Source: RUG472 sp045224495 (GTDB lineage: Bacteria > Bacillota > Clostridia > Christensenellales > CAG-138). Taken from it: 50,135 bases of DNA. The stretch covers positions 1-50,135 of the forward strand of contig JBGVAK010000071.1 in assembly GCA_045224495.1 (NCBI GenBank), written 5' to 3'. Numbering within the stretch: the first letter of the stretch is position 1; every line of letters begins with the position of its first letter. Below, one piece after another: positions 16,058 through 23,017 of this stretch. Below the pieces are notes generated by a model. The model was not told the origin of the DNA and searched no databases. It saw only the letters and a list, made by a program, of their open reading frames with translations. The position numbers and the translations under genes are program-made.

Positions 16058-16411
16058 ATGGAACTGACATACACGGAGAAAGACGGACTCCTATTCCCAA
16101 ACCTTGAACTTGACGAGCAGCCAGAAGGCAGCATCGGCAAGTATGGCCGGATGCGCAAGCGCTACCTGGAGCAAAAGCACGACGGCACTTTCACCGCCCT
16201 GGTCCTCTCCGGCAAACTGACGGAACACTTACTAGAAATCGACCACACGGCCAGGGAACAACTCGAAGTCACAGTCGTTCAAATGGCAGCCGCAGAGGGC
16301 ATCACCGAACAGCTAAAAGCCACAGACCAAATGGAGTGGCTCCGTCGCACGAACAGCATCCGCAACCGGGCGGAAGAGATCGTCATCCGGGAAGTGGTTT
16401 ACGTGGAATAA
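16058..16411 (+). CDS. TnpV-type transposon-encoded protein
   Basis: 117 residues with the TnpV pattern: a start with LTYTEKDGLLFPNL, then GKYGRMRKRYLEQ...HLLEIDHTA and WLRRTNSIRNRAEEIV. TnpV is a marker of integrative and conjugative elements in Clostridia; its biochemical role is not established. A good AAGGAGG precedes the ATG. It supports reading this stretch as an accessory island. Confidence 0.85.
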   Translation: MELTYTEKDGLLFPNLELDEQPEGSIGKYGRMRKRYLEQKHDGTFTALVLSGKLTEHLLEIDHTAREQLEVTVVQMAAAEGITEQLKATDQMEWLRRTNSIRNRAEEIVIREVVYVE

Positions 16412-16433
16412 CGGATAACGGTTATACACAGCA

Positions 16434-16470
16434 TTTAACCCCTTTAGCCTATAAGTCTAAAGGGGTTAAA
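16434..16470. terminator. Perfect 14-bp stem hairpin, bidirectional terminator
   Basis: TTTAACCCCTTTAG pairs with CTAAAGGGGTTAAA between convergent genes; no long T-run follows on either strand. Confidence 0.7.
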
Positions 16471-16499
16471 TCGTTATCAATAAATGTGATTTGTTCGAT

Positions 16500-17600
16500 T
16501 CAGTCTGCCAATGCTTTGGGTTCATCCTCTACAACTTCGATTGTCGTTTTCAAGAAACGTGTATCACAGTTACATATTGTCGAAATAAAGTAATCCATTT
16601 TTTGAACTGATCTGCAAACACGATTGTGATAAGCCATCACCCAAATATATTTCTTTAGGATCTTTTCTCGTGTTTCTGCCTCTTTGATATTCTCCAATGC
16701 AATATCAACATAGTTCCCAAATTCTTTTAACTTATTTTGCACTATTCTTTTATGCGCTTGCAAAAACAACTCCTGTGTTTGCTTTTGCTGATCCTGGATA
16801 TTTGCTTTAGGCATAAACATTTCAGCATCCTTGGGAGAAGCTGTGAGCACTGCTTTACTGAACTGTTCAATAACATCAGGAGCTATAATACTGGACAAAT
16901 CAATGATATACAGATAGTTTACAACCCAACAGTTATCATCCCACGATACCATAATATCTTTGTTCAGATATTGAAATAATTGATCAAGAAAGCAATTGTT
17001 GTTCGCAACAGCACATTGCTTAGCATCTTCCTCTGAAACATTTTCTCCATTCTTCATTTTTTCTACGATTTTCAAAGCGTGCTCATACGCTTTGTGAGAA
17101 CAGAATCTCGTATTATTAAGCTCGTTGACTATATCTTTGCTAATAAGAATACGAGGATATTGTGCTGTTCCTTCCATTGAAACCGCATCTATTACTCCTT
17201 GGCCAAAGACATAGTCATCATTGAAGGACAATTGTCCTTTGACAATTCCTCCCCTAACAAATAAACCATAATCCAGCACAAAGCCACGTTGGATATCGGA
17301 AACCGCCTTGATAAAAGCGAGCGATCTAACCGGTTCCAACCTATCATCACTGGTTTCCATGCAGAGTAATATGTTGTCCGAAAATAATCTTTCCCTAATA
17401 TCTATTTGAGCAAACTCTCCCAGCAACGGTGACTGTCGTAGGATACTGATATGCTCCTTGGTCCTTTGGATCGCATTGTGAATCGAGTTCAACAGTTCCG
17501 GAACTTTATCAGGATGTTGCCGGAAAAACTCTTTATATCCTAGAATATCGAAATAAGCAATATAATACTCTTTAATCAGATTCGGTACCGAATACGCCAT
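16500..17600 (-). CDS. Class III nucleotidyl-cyclase-like protein in accessory island
   Basis: 366 residues, AT-rich compared with its surroundings. The first 190 residues follow the class III cyclase order: YYIAYFDILGYKEFF (metal-binding Asp in the FDILG strand), FSDNILLCMET (second metal Asp), VRGGIVKGQLSF, then GQGVIDAVSMEGTAQYPRILIS. The positions of the catalytic Asn and Arg (VNxAxRLE in cyclases) read VIDAVSME, so they appear to be lost. The C-terminal half is helical with no family I know. Start at 17600 with AAAGGA 8 bp upstream. It follows hipT by 70 bp on the same strand. It could be a Pycsar-like or sensory cyclase-fold protein, or an inactive relative; function unproven. Confidence 0.6.
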   Translation of the reverse strand: MAYSVPNLIKEYYIAYFDILGYKEFFRQHPDKVPELLNSIHNAIQRTKEHISILRQSPLLGEFAQIDIRERLFSDNILLCMETSDDRLEPVRSLAFIKAVSDIQRGFVLDYGLFVRGGIVKGQLSFNDDYVFGQGVIDAVSMEGTAQYPRILISKDIVNELNNTRFCSHKAYEHALKIVEKMKNGENVSEEDAKQCAVANNNCFLDQLFQYLNKDIMVSWDDNCWVVNYLYIIDLSSIIAPDVIEQFSKAVLTASPKDAEMFMPKANIQDQQKQTQELFLQAHKRIVQNKLKEFGNYVDIALENIKEAETREKILKKYIWVMAYHNRVCRSVQKMDYFISTICNCDTRFLKTTIEVVEDEPKALAD

Positions 17601-17629
17601 GTTTACAGTCCTTTCCAGATGCAAACAGA

Positions 17630-17665
17630 AATTGCATCACATATAACAAATTAATATGTGCAATT
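17630..17665. other. Stem-loop between hipT and the cyclase-like gene
   Basis: AATTGC and ACATAT arms pair around a 9-nt loop with a small bulge. There is no T-run, so it may be a processing or attenuation element rather than a full terminator. Confidence 0.45.
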
Positions 17666-17670
17666 ACGCT

Positions 17671-18627
17671 TTATTTCAGCCGCGTGCAACGCGAGCAGAT
17701 CAGCTTTTTCAGCGCGTCTTTCATATCTTGCGGCAAATAGGAATTGTCGCACAGCTTGAAATAGTCTTCCTCGGCGGCAAGCACCTTTTTGATGATCTTC
17801 TCCGCCGCTGCTCTGGCAATGCCGCATTGTTCCGCAAAATGCAGGAAGTCGTTGAGGCGAAGATGGGTTTTCTTTCCATTCATCGTCAACGCAAACTCCT
17901 CCTGATCCTCCGGCAAAAGGAGATTGACCGGAAGTAGGTCATATGCCGCTGAAAGCGCATAGGTCCCGCTGCCAGGCGCGGTCTCGATCAGCGAAAAGTT
18001 CTTCAGGTGCATGTCCGAATTGCCGGTGACGAATGAGATCACCAGCCGCATAAACAGCTCCGACAGGTCCAGACCCGTTCGCACGGAATATCGCGTAATG
18101 ATTTTAGCGCAGCGCTCGTAGGAGCCGCGATACTTGTCCTCTGTCAATCTGCCATCCAGCTGACAGAAATCCTCCATGGCATACTTCTGCACGCGAAGGC
18201 GTTGTTTTCCGGTGATCTTCCGATCGATTCGCTTGGTGATATAGGCAAACTGCCCGTTCATCTGCAGCAGGCCATGGGGGACGGTCTTGACGCCCGCCCG
18301 CTCCGCGATCCGCATGGCCAGGTCCTCCGCCTCCGGCATATTGCGGAATTCCGGCGTTTGCGGCTTCAGGATATACCCCGTGGGATAGTTCACCAGCGTG
18401 AGCCGCGGCGTATCCTGCTGATCCAAATGCAGCGACATCTTCCGCTGCACGCCCGGCACAGTGAGGCCCTTGAACACCGTCTCCGTCACATATGCCTGCA
18501 GCGCTTCTTCCCTCAGGTCCAGCTCGGGCAGCACATCCGTCCCAAAAAACTTTCGGATGCAGCGCGCATGCCAGCCCTGGTTGCTCTCCTCCGGTAGGAT
18601 CGGTTTTCCGCAGCACAGACACTTCAT
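17671..18627 (-). CDS. hipT: HipT-like Ser/Thr kinase toxin (HipBST system)
   Basis: 318 residues corresponding to the HipA kinase core without its N-terminal subdomain. It begins with a Cys/His knuckle (CLCCGKPI...HARC), then the Gly-rich loop region LTVPGVQRKMSLHL, the catalytic loop TGNSDMHLKNFSL and the DFG-equivalent AAYDLLPVN. In HipA/HipT the loop normally has Ser that is autophosphorylated (SIxG); here it is T-V-P-G. The start at 18627 overlaps hipS by 4 bp. Family members phosphorylate tRNA synthetases and stop translation. Confidence 0.9.
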   Translation of the reverse strand: MKCLCCGKPILPEESNQGWHARCIRKFFGTDVLPELDLREEALQAYVTETVFKGLTVPGVQRKMSLHLDQQDTPRLTLVNYPTGYILKPQTPEFRNMPEAEDLAMRIAERAGVKTVPHGLLQMNGQFAYITKRIDRKITGKQRLRVQKYAMEDFCQLDGRLTEDKYRGSYERCAKIITRYSVRTGLDLSELFMRLVISFVTGNSDMHLKNFSLIETAPGSGTYALSAAYDLLPVNLLLPEDQEEFALTMNGKKTHLRLNDFLHFAEQCGIARAAAEKIIKKVLAAEEDYFKLCDNSYLPQDMKDALKKLICSRCTRLK

Positions 18628-18953
18628 TGGGCATCCTCCTCGATCCGCACCGCACCGATGCAATCCCTGCAGGCGACCAGAAGCAGTCCAAAGCGATCCT
18701 TCTGATCTATCTTCCAGTTTTTGCTCACGATGTGCAGGAGCCATCCCTCCGGGATCAGCCCATCGAAGAAGGAGAACAGTGTCTTTGATTCAAAGGGAGC
18801 TTTTTGGAGGGGAAGCGTCAGGGAGACCGGCGCGGCGTCCGGCGACGCCAAGTAATTCGCATCGTAGGCAAACGCATAGCCATTGTCTGTTTCCATCAGG
18901 ATGCCGGCGAAGGTATCCCGCACATACACGGAGGCTTTTCGAAATGCACTCAT
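18624..18953 (-). CDS. hipS: HipS-like small antitoxin (HipA N-subdomain 1)
   Basis: 109 residues equivalent to the N-terminal subdomain of HipA: VYVRDTFAGILMET, SLTLPLQKAPFESKTLFSFFDGLIPEGW, then DRFGLLLVACRDCIGAVRI. In the tripartite HipBST systems this part is a separate protein that acts as the antitoxin. Overlaps hipB and hipT by 4 bp each (ATGA), so the three are translated as a coupled unit. Confidence 0.88.
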   Translation of the reverse strand: MSAFRKASVYVRDTFAGILMETDNGYAFAYDANYLASPDAAPVSLTLPLQKAPFESKTLFSFFDGLIPEGWLLHIVSKNWKIDQKDRFGLLLVACRDCIGAVRIEEDAQ

Positions 18954-19153
18954 TCGTCATCCGCCTTCCCCGGCACGGCCTTCATGCCGAACATGGCCAG
19001 CGCCTGATTGACCTTGTCCATGCGCACCGTTTCCTTGCCCTGTTCCAGATCTCGGACGAAGCGCAGCCCAAGCCCCGCCCGGATGGCAAACTCCTCCTGG
19101 GTGAGTCCCGCTGCTTTTCTATTCTCTTTGATAAATGTCCCGATATTTTTCAT
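18950..19153 (-). CDS. hipB: HipB-like XRE-family regulator
   Basis: 67 residues forming one HTH_3 domain: IGTFIKENRKAAGLTQEEFAIRAGLGLRFVRDLEQGK. First gene of hipB-hipS-hipT. The ATG lies about 7 bp after a perfect -10, so the main transcript appears leaderless; there is no Shine-Dalgarno sequence at normal spacing. Probably represses its own operon by binding the three palindromes upstream. Confidence 0.92.
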   Translation of the reverse strand: MKNIGTFIKENRKAAGLTQEEFAIRAGLGLRFVRDLEQGKETVRMDKVNQALAMFGMKAVPGKADDE

Positions 19154-19159
19154 AGGCCA

Positions 19160-19271
19160 ATTTTATACCTTATCGGGTACATTGTCAACCTGCTTTCTTT
19201 ATTTTATACCATATCGGGTATATTTTAAACGATGCTGTTTAGGATTATACCCGTTAAGGTATATTTTTCAA
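19160..19271 (-). promoter_or_regulatory. hipBST promoter region with three phased operators
   Basis: Three palindromes TATACC-N6-GGTATA (the first has GGTACA) lie at 19164-19181, 19205-19222 and 19246-19263, with centres exactly 41 bp apart. Each overlaps a promoter-like unit on the minus strand: TTGACA (19183-19188)/17 bp/TAAAAT (19160-19165); TTTAAA (19224-19229)/17 bp/TAAAAT (19201-19206); TTGAAA (19266-19271)/16 bp/TATAAT (19244-19249). HipB in E. coli also binds several palindromes; the even phasing here suggests cooperative binding on one DNA face. Confidence 0.85.
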
Positions 19272-19310
19272 GGGTTATCAATTGTAAATAACGATTAGCT
19301 ATGTTTTCAT

Positions 19311-19794
19311 CAAATTTGTCTATTCAATGGGAACCGATCTGAGATCAAATGCCCAAAGACAGAGGCGGGAAATCGGTTAGTGCCTTTGCCGGATATGTTG
19401 GTCCCAATCCTTCGCGATGCAAAGAAAAAAGGTTCTCTCTATGTATGTCCTTCGGCGGACGGGCAGAGAATGACGGAAACTGCCTGGAACACGTCCTGGA
19501 ATTCTTATCTCCATTTTCTGAACATCCAGGCAGGCGGCAGAGACGCCAGTCGAAGCAGGCCTAAACTCGTCGTGGTAGACAGATTCACCGCTCACCAACT
19601 GCGGCATACGTATGATGCTCTACGACGCTGGTGTGGATGTAAAGTCTGCTCAGGACATGCTGGGGCATGCCGATGCTTCCGTGACCATGGGCATATACAC
19701 CCATCTGTCAGCACAGAAAAAAGCGAAGGCCGTGGCTGCATTGAATCAACATATTACGGAAAACGTAACTCCGATCGTAATGAACGCACAGTAA
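19311..19794 (+). pseudogene. Tyrosine recombinase (integrase) remnant, N-terminus lost and frameshifted
   Basis: One frame gives KCPKTEAGNRLVPLPDML...GSLYVCPSADG...FTAHQLRHTY (catalytic HxxR box). The next frame continues at about 19612 with MLYDAGVDVKSAQDMLGHADASVTMGIYTHL (GH and catalytic Tyr). The join lacks the expected Ala-Thr codons, fitting a 5-nt deletion near 19610-19615. No N-terminal arm-binding or core-binding domain remains upstream. The element that carried TnpV and hipBST can probably no longer excise by itself. Confidence 0.85.
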
Positions 19795-19813
19795 GGTATG
19801 GGCCAATTATCCC

Positions 19814-19845
19814 TGGGCACCCAAGAAACCTCTCTTGGGTGCCCA
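19814..19845. terminator. Hairpin after the integrase remnant
   Basis: TGGGCACCCAAGA pairs with TCTTGGGTGCCCA; no T-run. It marks the boundary between the AT-rich island and the GC-rich DUF1116 operon. Confidence 0.55.
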
Positions 19846-19940
19846 CACCCGGAGTCGCCAGGGCTAGGGCAATAAGACCGAGGATCACGGCGCGGACCTT
19901 CTGCCGCTGGAACGGGGGTAAAAGGGATCGGAACAAGCAA

Positions 19941-20002
19941 AGCGAATGGGCGGACGAAAACGCAAATGCGCTTCTCGGAAAGAATTTGTGTTCCCGTATA
20001 AT
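19941..20002 (+). promoter_or_regulatory. AraC-type activator site and promoter of the DUF1116/FdrA operon
   Basis: Half-sites AGCGAATG (19941-19948) and CGCAAATG (19961-19968), 20 bp apart, with GAC in the centre. They are followed by a 6-bp gap, a non-consensus -35 (TCGGAA, 19975-19980), 16 bp and TATAAT (19997-20002). Same architecture as eight other promoters in this window. Confidence 0.75.
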
Positions 20003-20037
20003 GGAAGCAGAAACAATGAGGAAAGTGGGGAGAAACT

Positions 20038-21282
20038 ATGACCATACCGGAACGGATCGACGCGGCGAATCAGAAGGTGCTGGATATCTTCACCAAGGCT
20101 AAGCCCATTTGGAAGGATGTGTTGCCTGCGGGACGGGTGGTGCCGGGCTTGACGAAGAACATGGTGCTGATCCCCGGCCCGCCCATCGCTTTGGATAAAC
20201 TGCCCATCCCCTTGAAGACGGCGGCCTGCGGCGCGGCGGTCCATGAGGGATTGGCCAAGGATATAGACGAAGCCTGGCAGATGGCGCTCAGGGGGGAGAT
20301 CGTCATCGAGCCCGCCCAGAACCACAACTGCTCCAACGCCGCCTCCATGGCCACCTCCTACAGCATGCCCGTGTTCGTGGTGGAGGACGCCACCTACGGC
20401 GGCACCGGCTTTTGCACCATCCATCCCGGTCCGTCCCCCCGCGTGCTGCGTTGGGGCCTCTACGGGCCGGACGTGGAGGAAAACCTGCGGTGGCTTCGGG
20501 ACGACTTCGGCCCCATCCTGGGCGAAGCGGTCCGCGCTTCCGGGGGCATCGATCTTGTCGCCATCCTGGCCAAGACCGCCGGTATGGGCGACGAAAATCA
20601 CAACCGGCAGCCTGCCTCCTCCATGGCACTGGCCCTGCAGCTCATTCCCTGGATGCTGGAGGTGGACCATCCTCGCATCAAGGAGAACATCGCGGCCCTG
20701 GCGAAGAACGACCGCTTCTTCCTCCAGCCCCTGATGGCGGGCGTGGAAGGCATCATGGCCACGGCCAAGCAGGTGCCCCTTTCCACCGTCATGGTGGGCA
20801 TGGGCGGCAACGGCGTGGAGTTCGGCATCCAGATCGCCGCCACCGGCAACGCTTGGTACACAGCGCCCGCGCCGCTGATTCTGGGCACGTTTTTGAACCC
20901 CACCTACACGGTGAAGGACATGCTGGGCTACATGGGCGACAGCTGCGTCACAGAGGTCTACGGTCTGGGCGGCATGAGCGCCATCGCCGGGCCGTCCTAC
21001 CTGCGCATGACCGGCTCCACCTTCGCCGAGGCCAAGGAACGTACGGAGAAAGCCCGCCGGGTCTCCCTGGGCGAGCACAGCTTCGACCCGGTCCCCTGGG
21101 ACGGGTATCGGGGCTCCCCGGTGTGCGTGGACGCCCGCAAGGTGGTAGGTCTCAACGTGCTGCCCATCAGCCACGGCGGCTCAGGGTTGAAGACAGGCGG
21201 CCAGGCAGGGGCCGGGGCGGCGGAACTGCCCTTCGAGTGCTTCAAAAAGGCGCTGATCGCCGTGAGCAAACTGGTGAAATAA
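20038..21282 (+). CDS. DUF1116 protein (YlbE/AllG-like, putative carbamoyl/acyl-transferase subunit)
   Basis: 414 residues of the DUF1116 family: an N-terminal RVVPGLTKNMVLIPGPPIALDKLP, then IEPAQNHNCSNAASMATSYSMPVFVVED, and a Gly-rich C-terminal NVLPISHGGSGLKTGGQAG. In E. coli the homologue works with FdrA and YlbF as oxamate carbamoyltransferase, which splits oxalurate with phosphate into oxamate and carbamoyl phosphate in anaerobic allantoin use. No YlbF (DUF2877) or allantoinase gene is present here, so the substrate may differ. GGGGAG precedes the ATG. First gene of a four-gene operon under an AraC-type site. Confidence 0.88.
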   Translation: MTIPERIDAANQKVLDIFTKAKPIWKDVLPAGRVVPGLTKNMVLIPGPPIALDKLPIPLKTAACGAAVHEGLAKDIDEAWQMALRGEIVIEPAQNHNCSNAASMATSYSMPVFVVEDATYGGTGFCTIHPGPSPRVLRWGLYGPDVEENLRWLRDDFGPILGEAVRASGGIDLVAILAKTAGMGDENHNRQPASSMALALQLIPWMLEVDHPRIKENIAALAKNDRFFLQPLMAGVEGIMATAKQVPLSTVMVGMGGNGVEFGIQIAATGNAWYTAPAPLILGTFLNPTYTVKDMLGYMGDSCVTEVYGLGGMSAIAGPSYLRMTGSTFAEAKERTEKARRVSLGEHSFDPVPWDGYRGSPVCVDARKVVGLNVLPISHGGSGLKTGGQAGAGAAELPFECFKKALIAVSKLVK

Positions 21283-21294
21283 AAGGAGACAGCC

Positions 21295-22833
21295 ATGTAC
21301 TGGATCATTGAAAAAGGACACTATATCGATTCTTTGGAATCCCTGTTCGCCACCACCGTTTTGAACGAGCAACCCGGCATTCAGCGGGCCCTGGTGGGCA
21401 TGGCCACGGGGCCGGCGAAACTGATATTGAAGGACGTGGGCCTGGTGAACGAGGAACTGCTCTCCTGCAGCGACGCCGATTACGTGATCGTGGCCGAGGC
21501 GGATTCCCAGGAGGCCTTCGAAGCCGCTGTGGAGGAGATGCGCCGGGTCATGAAGCAGAACAACGCCGTGGAGGCGGAGGAAAGCTATGCCACCGTGGCG
21601 GAGGCCGTGGCGGCCCACCCCAAGGCCAATCTGTGCTCCATCGCCGTCCCCGGGGAATATGCCCTGGAGGAGGTCAAAAAGGCCCTGAACGCCGGGCTCC
21701 ACTGCTGCGTGTTCAGCAACAACGTGCCTTTGGAAGACGAGCGGCAGATGAAAGAGCTGGCCCGGGAGAAGGGGCTTCTTTGCATGGGGCCGGACTGCGG
21801 TGTGGCCAACATCAACGGCGCCGCCCTGGTCCTCTCCAGCATTAACGCCCGGGGACCCTTCGGCATCGTAGGCGCTTCAGGCACGGGCATCCAGCACGTG
21901 GCCGCCATTCTGCACGAGGCGGGCAGCGGCGTCAGCCAGACCATCGGCACCGGCGGCAACGATTTGAAGGAGCCGGTGGGCGGGCTCATGATGCTCTGCG
22001 GCATCGACGCCCTGGAGGCGGACCCTGAAACCAAATACATCATCCTCATCTCCCGCAAGCCGGCGGAATCCGTGCTACAAAAGGTTCTGGATCGGATCAG
22101 CCGGTGCAAAAAGCCCCGGGTGGTCCTGTTCATGGGCTGCGAGCGGGCGCGGATCGAAGCCACCGGCGCCATCTGGGCGGAAAATCTGGACGACTGCGGC
22201 CAGAAGGCCCTGGAGCTCATCGGGAAGTCCGCCGAGTTTGAGACGGAGGCGCAGCTGGACGCCATGGCCGCCGAGGCCGTCAAGGGCATGGCCCCCGAAC
22301 AGAAGTACGTCCGGGGCGCTTTCTCCGGCGGCACCTATATGGACGAGGCGGTCCACGCCATGGAAGCCGTCATCGGCCCCATCTACGCCAACAATCCCAA
22401 CGCCTCCCCCCTGCAGCTCCCCGATCTGAACAAGAGCATCGAAAACACCTGCATCGACTACGGCGAGGAGGAGTTCACCCAGGGGCGTCCCCACCCGGCC
22501 ATCGACGCCGGGGTACGCAAGCCCGCCATTCTCAGGGAGGCCGCCGACCCGGAGGTGGCGGTCATCCTGCTGGACTTCATCCTCACCCCGCCGGGCCACC
22601 CCGACCCCGCAGGCTATGTGCTGGACGACGTTCGTCGGGCCCAGAAGCTGGCCCGGCAGCGGGGCGGCCGAATCGCCTTCGTGGCCTCCGTGCTGGGGAC
22701 CACGGCGGATTTCCAGAACATCGACGACCAGCGCCGCAAGCTCATGGAGACCGGCGTGCTGGTGTGCTCCACCAACTATAAAGCCGCCCAACTGGCGGCC
22801 AAGATCATTCGCTTGAAGAAGGAGATCGGATAA
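21295..22833 (+). CDS. fdrA: FdrA-family protein (succinyl-CoA-synthetase-like)
   Basis: 512 residues. The central SucD-like part has a CoA-ligase-type Rossmann fold, GPFGIVGASGTGIQ, and IGTGGNDL; the catalytic His of true succinyl-CoA synthetases is not visible. The C-terminal half (from GAFSGGTYMDEAV) matches FdrA proteins, including VILLDFILTPPGHPDPAGY. In the E. coli system FdrA is a subunit of the carbamoyltransferase. Begins 12 bp after the DUF1116 gene with AAAGGAG. Its stop codon abuts the start of the next gene. Confidence 0.9.
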   Translation: MYWIIEKGHYIDSLESLFATTVLNEQPGIQRALVGMATGPAKLILKDVGLVNEELLSCSDADYVIVAEADSQEAFEAAVEEMRRVMKQNNAVEAEESYATVAEAVAAHPKANLCSIAVPGEYALEEVKKALNAGLHCCVFSNNVPLEDERQMKELAREKGLLCMGPDCGVANINGAALVLSSINARGPFGIVGASGTGIQHVAAILHEAGSGVSQTIGTGGNDLKEPVGGLMMLCGIDALEADPETKYIILISRKPAESVLQKVLDRISRCKKPRVVLFMGCERARIEATGAIWAENLDDCGQKALELIGKSAEFETEAQLDAMAAEAVKGMAPEQKYVRGAFSGGTYMDEAVHAMEAVIGPIYANNPNASPLQLPDLNKSIENTCIDYGEEEFTQGRPHPAIDAGVRKPAILREAADPEVAVILLDFILTPPGHPDPAGYVLDDVRRAQKLARQRGGRIAFVASVLGTTADFQNIDDQRRKLMETGVLVCSTNYKAAQLAAKIIRLKKEIG

Positions 22834-23013
22834 ATGGATTGCAGCAAGATTTTGGAACTCTTTCAGTCGGAGCTGGTGGTGGTGAACGTGGGGCCCAAAT
22901 CCTTTGCCAACGCCCTCATTCGCCAGGGCTACCAGGCCGTGCAGGTGGATTGGACGCCGGTGGCCGGGGGCGACAAGGAGGCCCAGGCCCTCATCGAGCT
23001 GCTGGGGATGTGA
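22834..23013 (+). CDS. 59-aa protein, detached domain of the FdrA/DUF1116 family
   Basis: Begins directly after the FdrA stop (TAA ATG). It contains VVVNVGPKSFANALIRQGYQ and VQVDWTPVAGGD, a segment I recall as part of larger FdrA or DUF1116 proteins (VNVGLxxFAxxLxxQGxxVxxVDWRPPAGGD). Here it is a free-standing small subunit. GGAGATCGG precedes the ATG. Too compact to be an enzyme alone; it probably completes the active site or interface of the complex. Confidence 0.8.
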   Translation: MDCSKILELFQSELVVVNVGPKSFANALIRQGYQAVQVDWTPVAGGDKEAQALIELLGM

Positions 23014-23017
23014 AGCG

